Of a DNA stretch of 64,000 nucleotides, positions 43,801 through 53,689 are shown one piece after another (the stretch's first letter is position 1; the number at the start of each line of letters is the position of its first letter). Location: contig CANXME010001279.1 of the NCBI GenBank assembly GCA_948144175.1, positions 687,501-751,500 on the forward strand, written 5' to 3'. The DNA comes from Closterium sp. NIES-65 (taxonomy: Eukaryota; Streptophyta; Zygnematophyceae; Desmidiales; Closteriaceae). The position numbers and the translations under genes were made by a program. Under the pieces are notes generated by a model, which was not told the DNA's origin, made no database searches, and was given only the letters and a program-made list of their open reading frames with translations.

Positions 43801-46779
43801 GCACCAGGTGCTGCTGTGGTAGACCCCCTCCCCCCTCAGGGTGCCGCTCCCTCAGGTGTGTCCCAGGTAGACCCGGTTGACCCTGTTGAGATAGCTGTCG
43901 AGTCCCGCCCTGCCAGAGGTGCTGAGCCTGAGAGTGCGGAGCCTGACAGTCCCGAGCCTGGGGGTGCGGAGCCTGGGGGTACTGAGCCTGGGGGTGCGGA
44001 GCCTGGGGGTGTGGCGACTGGGGGTGCTGCGTCTGGGGGTGTTGAGCCTGAGCGCACTACGTCTGGAGGAGCTCTCTCCTCCCAGCAGCTGCAGGAGAGG
44101 TACCTACAGTACTGCCGCCTCCGGAGCGGAGCTTCTGGAGCTCGTCCCAGTACTTCCCCTCCTGCCCAGGAGCTCCCCCCCATTCAGCAGATCCGAGAGT
44201 GGTACGCGCGGCGCTGCAGTCTCCGGAGTGGTGCCCCTGGTGCTGAGGACCTGGACGTTGGCGTTGTCGCTGGTGCTGAGGACCCGGGCGTTGGAGCTGC
44301 TGCTGGTGCTGCGGACCGGGACGCTGGTGTTGTCACTGGTGCTGCGGACCCGGGCGTTGGAGCTGCTGCTGGTGCTGCGGACCCGGACACTGGCGTTGTC
44401 ACTGGTGCTGAGGACCCGGACGTTGGCGTTGTCGCTGGTGCTGAGGACCCGGGCGTTGGAGCTGCTGCTGGTGCTGCGGACCCGGACGTTGGCGTTGTCG
44501 CTGATGCTGAGGACCCCGCCGCTGCTGTCTCTACTGGTTCTGGAGCCGCTACGCGGCCGCGACCCTACTTTGTCCCGCTCCTTCAGCAGGTTCTTGGTCT
44601 CACGCCAGTCCAGTCGCAGTCACAGTTACCGCCCGCCTCCCCTCTCCCTGGTCCCTCTCCCTACACTGGTCCCACGGGAGGTCTTACTGAGCGTCGTGCG
44701 CCTGAGTCACGTCCAGCGTCGCCTGTCCGTACTGCGCGCACCGGTCGTCGTGCCCCGCGTGAGCGTCCTCCTCCTGTCCCGGGCACTCACTACATGACTC
44801 TGCGTCCCTCCACTGCTCCGCAGCGTGTCCCGCTGCCGTCTCCTCCTGAGTCTTCGCTGCCTACTCTTCCTGACCCGGAGTCTGACTCCCGTCGTGCTGC
44901 CAGTCCCACTGTCACGCGTTTTCTCGCTACTGTCGTCACTGACCCGTCTTTTGAGTCCGCTGCTGCGTCTGCTCTGGTCGCTGAGCTGGTTGACTTTGCT
45001 TCTCGCTGTCGCCTGGACTACGCTGCTAGCCTAGTTGCTGAGTCTGAGTCTGCCTGTCCTCCGTCCGTCGGGGGTGAGTGTGCTCTTGGCACGGACGTCC
45101 TTGAGGACAGACAGGAGGAGTTTCACTGCTTTGCTGCTGCTGTGCCTCATCTCGTGTCCATGCTTGTTGCCCCTGAGGGAGACCCGGATGCACCAGACAT
45201 CCCGACCCCGCGCTCCTACACTGAGGCGATGGCGGGTCCCTACTCCTCTCAGTGGCAGACAGCCATGGACGCAGAGATGGCTTCCTGGAAGTCCACTGGC
45301 ACTTACGTCGACGAGGTTCCCCCTCCTGGGGCGAACATCGTCAGTGGCATGTGGATTTTCAGGGTGAAGCGACCGCCGGGTTCTCCGCCTGTCTTCAAGG
45401 CGCGCTACGTGGCTAGGGGCTTCAGTCAGCGAGAGGGAGTCCACTTCTTTCAGACCTTCTCCCCCACCCCGAAGATGACTACTCTTCGGGTGCTGCTGCA
45501 CATAGCCGCTCAGCGCGACTACGAGCTTCACTCTCTTGACTTCAGCACAGCTTTCTTGCAGGGCAGCCTGCACGAGGAGATCTGGCTGCGCCGCCCTCCT
45601 GGCTTCACTGGGTCGGTTCCCCCTGGCACCCAGTGGAGGCTTCAGCGGCCGGTCTACGGTCTCCGCCAGGCACCGCGTGAGTGGCACGACACACTGAGCA
45701 CGACACTTGCGGCTCTTGGGTTTGCTCCCTCTACTGCTGACCCGTCGCTGTTTCTACGCACCGACACCTCGCTGCCGCCGTTCTACATTCTCGTGTACGT
45801 CGACGACTTGGTCTTTGCCACAGCGGACAGAGCTGGTCTCGCCCACGTGAAGTTGGAGCTGCAGAAGAGACACACGTGCACAGACCTGGGTGAACTGACA
45901 AGCTACCTTGGCTTGCGGATCACCCGGGACAGAGCACGGCGCACCATCACCCTGACTCAGTCACACATGGTGCAGCAGGTCCTTCAGCGCTTCCGCTTCA
46001 CGTACTCCTCGCCTCAGCCCACTCCTCTGCCTACGGGACACTCGCTCTCAGCTCTGCCTTCGGATGAGTCCGTAGAGCCGAGTGGCCCGTATCCAGAGCT
46101 TGTGGGTTGCCTCATGTACCTGATGACCTGCACTCGACCTGACCTTGCATACCCTCTTAGCATCCTTGCACGCTATGTCGCTCCTGGCCGTCACCGGAAG
46201 GAGCACATGGATGCAGCTAAGAGGGTGTTGCGCTACTTGTGCAGTACGTCGGGCATGGGGCTAGTGCTTGGAGGGCGAGACCGGCCTGTTCTCACAGGGC
46301 ACTCAGACGCTTCTTGGGCAGACGACCAGGCTACTCAGCGGTCGTCACAGGGTTACACCTTCAGCCTTGGCTCAGGCTCAGTTTCCTGGCGTTCTACACG
46401 CTCTTCTTCTGTTCTCAGCTCCAGTTGTGAGGCTGAGATCTACGCCACAGCCATGGCTGCCCAGGAGCTACGCTGGCTGACCTACCTGCTGACCGACCTT
46501 GGAGAGCGGCCTGGTTCTCCTCCAGTGTTGTACGTCGACAACAAGGCTGCCATTGCCTTGTGTCAGGAGCACAGACTGGAGCACAGAACGAAGCACATTG
46601 CTCTGCGGTACTTTCTTGCTCGAGAGCTGCAGCAGCGTGGTCAGCTTTGTCTGCGTTACGTGGCCACTGAGGCCAACACTGCTGATGTGTTCACCAAGGC
46701 GCTTCCGCCTGTTGACCATCAGCGCTTTTGCACTCTGCTAGGCCTTGTACCTACTGGACCTCACTTGCTTACTTCTTGA
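40849..46779 (+). CDS. Copia-I gag-pol polyprotein
   Basis: 1976 codons from MASAPVLAFDAEGRPVKFD. This Met is chosen because Copia-A, -G and -H also start gag here (MATPxVLxFDAxGR); the frame itself is open 409 codons further upstream through the leader repeats. Approximate order by residue: gag 1-245; Gly-rich 255-330; C-x13-C-x3-H-x4-C near 350-375; protease LDSGAS near 523; pre-integrase LWHHRLGHPS near 669; integrase LHMDVWGPARV near 733 to SPQQNGVAERR near 840; repeat spacers about 1030-1240; RT from WKSTGTYVDEV near 1478 with YVDDLVFA near 1650; RNase H with SSCEAEIYA near 1859 and TKALPP near 1948. A single polyprotein is normal for Ty1/copia. It is a retroelement gene, not a host gene. 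Confidence 0.93.
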   Translation: MASAPVLAFDAEGRPVKFDTWLEDLHLFLQLTAKEDISLYDHALGHATAPDSSAASTLRSQWQTRDAHARFAIRNSLPLDEREHFGQCKTAQDLYTAVVARYSSPASATLGRLTLPYLFPDLASFQTVADLITHLKTSEARFRAAMPAEFLASNPPPLWLTLYHIVTRLPDSLRAVRDSLLARSPTELTIAILEKDLLAAEASIVAVGASRGEPRHPFFEGCSPSPLLPSVATAAAVDLLGAEKVGAASASSGRRKSRGGKGGGGGGGSGGGGGSGDTGGGSGGGDSGGGSSGGSGGSSGGGGGRGRGRGGGGRGGGGGGGGRGDAGGGQGQQHAPTLQAAREWYAQRGSTCTYVHRTGDRKGLPCGRPHPTQRCYQRLTDAWRAQFPGGAELPHWPELERKGVDIWALDFDVILTAMYAMSISGESAQYLRVPPDPGIVTCQAPALSTCETAVPGSGEAAALGASEAAALGTSVSAAPGPGEAAALGTSVSAAPGPGEATALGAIAPVAPGTEPTAALHTFTLDSGASRSFFRDRTVLEPLARPVAVSLADPTGGPVVATHSTVLPCPAVPSGTLSGLYLPSFSTNLVAGCELQDGGVHQTTPAYERVTHCTCARTGRHLATFTREPGSDLYTLTTESPQVAASASASASGQLSAPCSCRSLAHDTVLWHHRLGHPSVQRLRAMHKRQLVSGLPRVLPPLPPSPAPDCIPCVEGRQRAAPHSSSFPPTTAPLQTLHMDVWGPARVRGQGQERYFLIVVDDYSRYTTVFPLRSKGDVPDVLIPWISRARLQLGKRFRSDFPVLRLHSDRGGEFASELLAAYCAEHGIEQSFTLPASPQQNGVAERRIGLVMEVARTSLTHAAAPHFLWPFAVRYAAHQLNLWPRVSFPETSPTLRWTGEVGDASRFRVWGSRAFVRDTSADKISRRAVPCVFLGFVPDAPGWQFYHVASRRVLASQDVTFDESVPFYRLFPYRTAPLPPPPLFLAPGAAVVDPLPPQGAAPSGVSQVDPVDPVEIAVESRPARGAEPESAEPDSPEPGGAEPGGTEPGGAEPGGVATGGAASGGVEPERTTSGGALSSQQLQERYLQYCRLRSGASGARPSTSPPAQELPPIQQIREWYARRCSLRSGAPGAEDLDVGVVAGAEDPGVGAAAGAADRDAGVVTGAADPGVGAAAGAADPDTGVVTGAEDPDVGVVAGAEDPGVGAAAGAADPDVGVVADAEDPAAAVSTGSGAATRPRPYFVPLLQQVLGLTPVQSQSQLPPASPLPGPSPYTGPTGGLTERRAPESRPASPVRTARTGRRAPRERPPPVPGTHYMTLRPSTAPQRVPLPSPPESSLPTLPDPESDSRRAASPTVTRFLATVVTDPSFESAAASALVAELVDFASRCRLDYAASLVAESESACPPSVGGECALGTDVLEDRQEEFHCFAAAVPHLVSMLVAPEGDPDAPDIPTPRSYTEAMAGPYSSQWQTAMDAEMASWKSTGTYVDEVPPPGANIVSGMWIFRVKRPPGSPPVFKARYVARGFSQREGVHFFQTFSPTPKMTTLRVLLHIAAQRDYELHSLDFSTAFLQGSLHEEIWLRRPPGFTGSVPPGTQWRLQRPVYGLRQAPREWHDTLSTTLAALGFAPSTADPSLFLRTDTSLPPFYILVYVDDLVFATADRAGLAHVKLELQKRHTCTDLGELTSYLGLRITRDRARRTITLTQSHMVQQVLQRFRFTYSSPQPTPLPTGHSLSALPSDESVEPSGPYPELVGCLMYLMTCTRPDLAYPLSILARYVAPGRHRKEHMDAAKRVLRYLCSTSGMGLVLGGRDRPVLTGHSDASWADDQATQRSSQGYTFSLGSGSVSWRSTRSSSVLSSSCEAEIYATAMAAQELRWLTYLLTDLGERPGSPPVLYVDNKAAIALCQEHRLEHRTKHIALRYFLARELQQRGQLCLRYVATEANTADVFTKALPPVDHQRFCTLLGLVPTGPHLLTS
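43915..44560 (+). repeat. Repeat-built spacer between integrase and RT of Copia-I
   Basis: First, GGGGGTGCGGAGCCT-like 15-bp units (about 43915-44060). Then, at about 44240-44520, ~60-bp units code GAEDPGVGAAAGAADPDVGVV. Between them are two related QQLQERYLQYCRLRSGASGA and IQQIREWYARRCSLRSGAPG segments, suggesting the spacer grew by internal duplication. Confidence 0.75.
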
Positions 46780-46942
46780 CCCTGCTTGTACTGTGATCAC
46801 TATATATATATACATATGCCTGCCTATTTACTTTTGCTAGGATGTGATCACTGTATCTCTTGCTGTGTTATAAACCTGCATGTGAACTGGTCTTGTGACC
46901 CCTGTTAGGTTTGGCTATCCCCCTACTTCACCTATGGGGGTG

Positions 46943-47076
46943 TGTCAAATTATATGATTTATATAATTTAGGTTTAGGTTTTGTAGGGGTGTTTCTTAGG
47001 GGGTACAACTTTTCTCTCGTCACTTTTGTACCCCATGCCCCAAACTAGTCGACATCATTCCTCTCTCACCTTGACA
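46943..47076 (+). repeat. 3' LTR of Copia-I
   Basis: Identical by eye to 39196-39329, preceded by CTATGGGGGTG, followed by AGCTG. Confidence 0.92.
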
Positions 47077-47081
47077 AGCTG

Positions 47082-48234
47082 TAGAGGTCGAGACAGAAGA
47101 GGAGCGCGTGGAACGCCAGGAAACAGCTCCAGAACCCAGACTGAAACAGTACCCCTGAGTAGACCTGTGAGTCTCAGCGTCGTCAGCGTAAGAGGAGTCA
47201 CAGTGACCAGTGAGTACGACAGACTGCTGCCCTCCAAGAACTAGCCCCACGCCTGATGTAGTCGCTAGGTACTTCGCCACCCTCACAGCTGCCGTCCAGT
47301 GAACAGGACGGTGTCTCCCTGGCGCAACAAAGCGCGCAAGGATGCTGAGAGGGAAGGCGAGGTCCGGGCGAGTACAAGTCATCAGGTACATGAGGCAACC
47401 CACAAGCTGTGCGTAGGGACCACTAGGCTCAAACGGCTCGTCAGGAAAGGGACCAGTGAGTCTGTGGTCAACAGCGAGAGGTGTGCGCTGTACGGTGGAG
47501 TGCGGAAGCCCGAACCGCTGAAGGACCTGCTGCACCATGTGTGACTGTGAGAGTGTAATGGTGCGAGCGGCTCTGTCCCTGGTGATCTGCAGGCCAAGGT
47601 AGTGGCGCAGCTCACCAAGATCAGTGCACGTGTGTCTCTTCTGCAGTTCGGACTTCACGTCTGCCAAAGCAACCCTGTCCGGAGTGGCGAAAACGAGGTC
47701 GTCGACGTAGACCAGAACAAAGAACGGTGTGGAGCCACGACGAACGAACAGCGACGGGTCGGCAGAAGACGGCTGGAACCCAAGGTCAGAGAGGGTAGAA
47801 CGCAGAGTGTCGTGCCACTCGCGAGGGGCCTGGCGAAGACCGTAAACAGGTCGCCTCAGCCTCCACTGGGTCCCAGGAGGGAAAGTGCCAGTGAAGGCCG
47901 AGGGACGACGCAACCAGACCTCCTCGTGTAGGCTGCCCTGAAGGAAAGCAGTGGAGAAGTCGAGAGAGTGTAACTCGTAGTCTCTCTGTGCTGCTACGTG
48001 TAGTAACACCCGAAGAGTGGTCATCTTCAGGGTAGGTGCGAAGGTCTGAAAGAAGTCAACTCCCTCGCGCTGACTGAAACCTCTAGCCACGTAGCGCGCC
48101 TTGAAGACCGGGGGAGATCCCGGTGGCCGCTTCACCCTGTGGATCCACATGCCGTCGACTACGTTCGCCCGAGGGGGGGGAACCTCATCGACGTAGGTGC
48201 CTGTGGATCTGTAGGAGGCCATCTCTGCGTCCAT
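47082..48234 (-). pseudogene. Copia-H RT and RNase H start
   Basis: Reverse-strand MDAEMASYRSTGTYVDEV, MWIHRVKRPPGSPPVFKAR, LDFSTAFLQGSLHEEVW, VYGLRQAPREW, LVYVDDLVFATPDR (about 47690-47730) and QLVGCLMYLMTCTRPDLAF. The RNase H start follows toward 47082, where Copia-I's target duplication lies. Confidence 0.82.
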
Positions 48235-48243
48235 GGCAGCTCT

Positions 48244-50570
48244 TCACTGAAAGGCCCAAGGCCCTGACACTGCCTCAGCGTAAGTGCGAGGAGTCGGAAT
48301 GTCAAGGGCGTCGGGGTCACCCTCAGGGGCGAGGAGCATGGCACAGAGATGAGGGGAAGCGGCCGCCAGGAACTCTAGCTCAAACTGCCTGTCCTCTAGG
48401 GCGTCACAGCCAAGGGCAGACACACCCCCGACGGCCAGAGGACTGGTAGGAGGAGCAGCCACAAGCGTGGTGGCGTAGTCAAGGCGGCGGGTAGCGGCAA
48501 AGTCAGTAACCGCGGCAGTAAGAGCAGACACAGAGGACACAGAGGCACGAGGGTGAGTAACAAGAGAGGCGAGAACACGAGAGAGAACAGGACGGTACGT
48601 GCGGTAGTAGTCAGTGACAGGAGCAGGGAGCGACACGGTGAGGGCCGACTCAGGAGGAGACGGAAGCACAGACTGAGACGGACGAGGTGGACTGGAACAA
48701 AGTAAGGCAGTACGAAGGTCAGTGAAGGGAACAGGAGACGAGGGACGAGCACGAGGGGAGCGACGAGTAGCCCAAGAACGAGACGGAGGAGGAGAGGACA
48801 AAGGCGGAGAACTAGAGAAAACAGCGGGGGAGGAGTCAGGCGGAGGAAACGTGGGACCGTAGACAGGAGGAGAGGCGGAGGAGGGAGGAGAAGGGGAGGG
48901 GAGACCAAGGGCCCGAAGACCCGAGACAGGAGGAGGAAGTGGCTGCTGCTGCTGCTGCTGCTGCGACTGCTGCTGCTGCGGAAGCGGCTGCTGCTGGGAC
49001 TGCTGCTCCTGCGGGTCCAGCTGCTGGTGCTGCTTCGCCAGCCGCTGTAACTCCCTCTCCTCTCTCTCCAACTCCAGCTGCTCGTCACGCGCACGGCGAA
49101 CACGAGCCTGGTGCCTAGTCGGGTAGGGGTGGGGGGGCGGAGTAGTGTCCGAAGCAGCGGCAGCTCCAGAGTCAACCCCCGAAGAACCAGGCGCACCACC
49201 CCCAGAGGCAGCACTAACACCAGCTCCAGACCCAGGCGCACCAGAACCCGAAGCAGGCGCACCCTCACCCCCACAGGGAGCACCCCCAGAGTCCGCGCGG
49301 CCAGCACCGGCTCCCGGACGACAAGAGTCCTCTGCACCCACCGGGTCAGCTCCAACTCCAGAACCAGAAACTCCAGCTCCAACTCCAGCACCCCCAGAAC
49401 CAGAAACTCCAGTGCCTACTCCAGCTCCACCTCCAGCTCCAACACCAGCTCCAACTCCAGCACCCCCAGAACCAGAAACCGGTACAGGAACAAGCGCAGC
49501 ACCAACCTCTCGAGAGCTAGCACCAGCGGCACGCTGCGAGGAGGACTGTGGGGAGGGAGGCTGTACCGGAGGGGCTACCGAAGGAGGAGGGGTAGCCTGG
49601 GACACACCTGACAGGGCTGGGCCAGGGGGGGGAGGCTGTACCGGGGGAGCAGGAGGGGGAGCGGCAGTCAGGAAGAGGGGGGGAGGAGGAACCGGGAGAC
49701 CTCGACTGGGGTACCTGACGTAGTACGGAGTGGACTCCTCGAAACGGACGTCACGGGAGTCAAAGAACCGGTGAGAGGGAGGGTGGTAAAAGGTGAAGTC
49801 AGAGGAGTCCTCAGGGAAACCAAGGAAGACACAGGGGACGGCACGAGGCGAGAGCTTGTCCGCGGAGGTGTCGCGGACAAGAGCCAAGCACCCCCAGACA
49901 CGAAACCGCGACGCAACACCAGGGGACCCTGTCCAAAGACTGGTCGGTGAAACCTCTGGTCGAGAGACACGTGGCCAGAGGTTCAGCTGGTGCGCGGCGT
50001 ACCTGACCGCGTAGGGCCACAGAAAATGGGGGGCACAGGCGTGAGTCAGGGAGGTGCGGGCGATCTCCATGACCAGGCCTATGCGGCGCTCAGCAACCCC
50101 ATTCTGCTGTGGGGACTCTGGAAGCGTCCAGGACTGACGAATGCCCTGCTCGCGACAGAATCCAGCGAGAATGCCGGAGCGAAACTCACCCCCACGGTCG
50201 GAGTGGAGACAGCTGACACGACGACCACGAGTGTCCTCGGTGGTGAGCAACCACCTGATCAGCGTAGAAGTCACCTCAGACTTCTTCGCCAGTGGGAACA
50301 CTGTGGTGTAGCGGGAGAAGTCGTCAACGACCACCAGAAAGTAACGCTCACGCTCAGGGCCTAGACGAGGGGCGGGGCCCCAGACGTCCAAGTGAAGCGT
50401 CTCAAAAGGCTCGGTGGCCGGACGAAGGGAGGAGGAGTGAGGGGTGGCGCGCAGCCTACCCTCGACGCAGGGACGACACGGCGGCGCAAGCGAAGGCGGC
50501 AGCGACGGCAAGACACGTGGGAGGCCTAGGACAAGACGCTGACTAGACATAGCGCGCAGACGAGGAAGGG
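48244..50570 (-). pseudogene. Copia-H integrase and spacer relic
   Basis: Pre-integrase VLWHHRMGHPSLPRL, integrase LHLDVWGPAPR, DDFSRYTTVFPLAKKSEV, LHSDRGGEFRSGIL, SPQQNGVAERRIGLVMEIART. A spacer follows with GAGVGAGVSGSGGAGVG repeats (about 49330-49480) and a Gln-rich QQLDPQEQQSQQQPLPQQQ stretch (about 48940-49030). Then the pre-RT linker (ALEDRQFELEFLAAASPHL). A fossil. Confidence 0.8.
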
Positions 50571-52729
50571 ACGGGTGCCCCATCCGGTGGTGCCACAGAA
50601 CGGTGGGGTGGGCAAGCGACCGGCAGGAGCACGACGCAGCGACTGGAACAGACGTAGGAACCTGACACGACACAGACACCTGGGGGGACGAAGCAACCTG
50701 GTGAGACACGGGGACCCGAACGGGGGGGGGGAACCGGGGGCAGTGGCAGTAGGGGGGGCTGCTGGTGCGGCCGCTGGTGCTGCTGCTGCTGCTGCTGCGG
50801 CTGCGGCTGCTGCTGCTGCTGCGGCTGCCGCTGCGGCGCACGCGGGCCAGTGTGAAGAGTGTAGAGACCCGAGCCCGGCTCAGCAGTAAAGGTAGCAAGA
50901 GGTTGGTAAGAGTCTCCGTCAACACACACCGCAGTCTCTCCAGAAGGCTCAAACCACACACCCACGTGCTGACTCACGAGGGGTCGCACGCCCACCAAGT
51001 TCCGGGAGAACGAGGGGACGTGAAACCCAGTGAGAGACCCGGAGGGAGCAGCAGGACACGGTAAAGTGGTAGTGTGACGGGCAGTGACTGGTCCCGTAGT
51101 GGGATCAGCCAACGCTACAGAAACAGGCGCAGGAAGTGGTGTAAGTGTCGTGCTGTCCCGAAAGAAGCAGTGGGAGGCTCCAGAGTCCAGTGTGAACGAC
51201 AGCAAAGCGTCCCCTGAGGTAGTCGCTGGTCTAGAGTCTACACAAGTACCTACACTAGCAACAGGCAACTGAGCAAGACTAGCACCTAAGCTAACAACAC
51301 CAGAGTAAACAGAGTCAGAAACACTAGAGTCAACAACAGCATACATAGCATGAGGAGCACTAATCAGATCAACTAACTGCTCAGCAGACATGCCCCACAG
51401 AGCGGAGCCGTAGCGCTGAACCAGAGGAAGCCAGTCAGGAGCAGGACCGCCAACCCCGTAGGTCAACCGGACCGTGTCAGTGAGCTGAGCAAAGCACTGA
51501 TCAGGGGGGTGAAAGCGGCCACAAGGGTGGCCCCGACGAGGACCTGTCTGAACCTGGTAGGGGCAGGGAGGGTAAGCCGCACCGCGCTGGGGCTGACGCA
51601 GCCCCGACCCCGGAGCCAGCTGCTGACGCTGCTGCTGCTGAGGCTGCTGGGAGGAAAGGGGCTGCTGCTGCTGCTGAAGGTGCTGCTGACGCTGAGCCTG
51701 GTACCACGCCGCTGCTCCACCTAGCGGGGCCGGCAGTACAGGAGGCGACTGACGAGCTCGGGGGTCGCCGCCACCAGCAGGTGCAGTGGAGTCACCAGCC
51801 GCTGCACGAGGGGTCTCTCCAGACGCTGCACTCCCACCACCCCCAGTCGCAACAGCACCCCCACTACCTCCGCTACCTCCGCCTCCACCTCCACTAGAAC
51901 CACCTTTCTTGCCCCCCCTGCCGCGGGACCGCGACGCAGTCGTAACAGCAGCCGCAGTCGCGTCAGTAGCGGCAGTGGCAAGAGAGGCAGTGAAGGTGGG
52001 TAACTGCGGGACTGTGCACCCGTGGAAGAGTGGGGGGGACACAGTACCAGAGGCGGCAGCTACCGAACGAAGGTTGCTCTCGACGTCCTTGAGTGCAGAC
52101 TCAAGGACCTCGATAGTCAGCTCACTAGGGTGCTTCAGCAGAAGCGCGTCACGAACGGAGGCAAGGCGGTCAGGGAGGCTAGTGGCGATGAAATAGACAG
52201 TGATCGCCATGGGGGGAGGAAGCAGTGTAAGCTGTGCCTCAGTGCAAGCAGCGCGGTAACTAGCGTCGAGCGAGCGGAGGTGAGCGATCAAGTCAGCAGA
52301 GCGCTCAAACGAGGCAAGATCAGGAAACAGGAACGGGAGGAAAAGACGGCCAAGAGAGACAGTAGCGGGAGTAGAGTAGCGGGCCTTAATCGCAGTGAGG
52401 TATGCAGCAGCGGTGCGAACCTGAGTAAAGTGGACCTCCTCGGACTCAGGGAGGAGGCTGCTGAGTGCGATGCAGGCCGCAGCGTCACGCGACGTCCAAG
52501 CCGTCCGGTCAGCGCGCTGACGGGCAAAGCGAGCCGTAGCAGCGTCGTCAGGAGCAGGGCCTAAAGCTGTAGGCTCGGGGGGCTCAGGGAGGTCACCAGT
52601 AGCGTGTGACCAGAGGGTCTCGCCCCCCTGGACCTGACTCTCTAACAGACGGCGAGCGCGAAGAAGCCAGACGGAAAAGTCAAGGGGTCTACCGTCAGCG
52701 TCGAAACGAAGAACTCGCGGAGTCGCCAT
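50543..52729 (-). pseudogene. Copia-H gag, Cys/His motif and protease relic
   Basis: Starts MATPRVLRFDADGRPLDFS. Capsid-like gag to about 52000, a short Gly/Ser tract, Gln-rich segment QRQQHLQQQQQPL, C-x13-C-x3-H-x4-C (PPCPYQVQTGPRRGHPCGRF then HPPDQC, about 51510-51580), protease FTLDSGASHCFFRD (about 51180) and YLPSF/HVPSF-type region. The downstream part ends in a Gln/Pro-rich linker (about 50760-50850). Listed as part of a broken element. Confidence 0.8.
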
Positions 52730-52799
52730 AGTGAGGACTAAAGCGAACGAACAGGCGAGTAACAACCGGGGGGGAAGAGGACTCAGTCGCAGCGGAAGA

Positions 52800-53465
52800 G
52801 CGGGCTAGAGCGACGGGCCAGGACGTAGGGTAGGGCAACGGGCCAGGGCCTAGGGTAGGGCGACGGGCCAGGGCTTAGGGAGGGCAACGGGCCAGAGCCT
52901 AGGGTAGGGCGACGGGCCAGGGCGTAGGGAGGGCGACGGGCCAGGGCCTAGGGTAGGGCGACGGGCCAGGGCCTAGGGTAGGGCGACGGGCCAGGGCCTA
53001 GGGTAGGGCGACGGGCCAGGACTTAGGGAGGGCGACGGGCCAGGGCCTAGGGTAGGGCGACGGGCCAGGGCTTAGGGCAGGGCGACGGGCCAGGGCGTAG
53101 GGCAGGGCGACGCGACGGGGGAAAGGGCGGGAGCGACGCGACGGGGCAGGGCGACGCGACGGGACAGGGCGACGCGACGGGGCAGGGCGACGGGACGGGG
53201 CAGGGCGACGCGACGGGGTAGGGCGACGCGACGGGACTGGGCGACGGGACGGGACAGGGCGACGGGACGGGGTAGGGCGACGCGACGGGACAGGGCGACG
53301 GGACGGGGGGGGAACAGGCGGGCACGACGCGACGGGGGGAACGGGCGCGACGCGACGGGGGGAAAGGGCGTGACGGGGGGGGGGAAAGGGCGCGACGCGA
53401 CGGGGGGGGGGGGGCGCTAGGCGACGGGGAGAAAGGGCGCTAAGCGACGGGGGAAAGGGCGCTAG
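52800..53465 (-). repeat. Tandem-repeat leader of Copia-H
   Basis: On the plus strand about 52810-53100 is a ~25-bp unit (AGGGCGACGGGCCAGGGCCT plus AGGGT), about 11 copies. About 53100-53460 is made of GGGCGACGCGACGGGACA-like ~18-bp units and G-runs. In element orientation this is the C-rich 5' leader between primer site and gag. Confidence 0.82.
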
Positions 53466-53574
53466 GCACGGTAACAACGGAACTGGTACGAACGAGAGGT
53501 AGGATCAGGCTCGGGAGGTACGAACAGAGAACGGAGGAACGGGATCCCACAGGATCCTAACTTAGCTGATACCA

Positions 53575-53684
53575 TGTCAAAATGAGGAATGATGTGTCCA
53601 TTGATGTTGGTTGGGGTACATATGACAAACCCTAAATTGTGTACCCCCTAAGACAAACCTCACTACAGGCTACAACATTTGACA
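53575..53684 (-). repeat. 5' LTR of Copia-H
   Basis: 110 bp, matches 38531-38640 except about two positions. Telo-box-like AAACCCTAA at 53627-53635. Confidence 0.9.
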
Positions 53685-53689
53685 ATATT

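Larger units (their letters stand above)
39196..47076 (+). mobile_element. Copia-I: apparently whole, very young copia element
   Basis: 134-bp LTRs (39196-39329 and 46943-47076) that look identical, and a perfect 5-bp duplication AGCTG (39191-39195, 47077-47081), within the Copia-H RNase H. Primer site TGGTATAGAGC at 39330. A 1.5-kb repeat leader is followed by one uninterrupted gag-pol frame (40849-46779), then polypurine tract CTATGGGGGTG. All expected parts are present and I see no break. Identical LTRs imply a very recent insertion, the last in this stack. Confidence 0.93.
38531..53684 (-). mobile_element. Copia-H: reverse copia element, split by Copia-I
   Basis: 110-bp LTRs (38531-38640 and 53575-53684) differing at about two positions, and the 5-bp duplication ATATT (38526-38530 and 53685-53689). 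A reversed primer site, CTTAGCTGATACCA (53561-53574, tRNA-Met type), adjoins the 5' LTR, and a reversed polypurine tract, CACCCCCATAG, adjoins the 3' LTR. Copia-I sits in its RNase H part. Without that insert it would be about 7.3 kb. Parts: repeat leader, gag, Cys/His motif, protease, integrase, Gln-rich and Gly/Ala repeat spacers, RT and RNase H. Broken, with only a few breaks; young. Confidence 0.9.
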
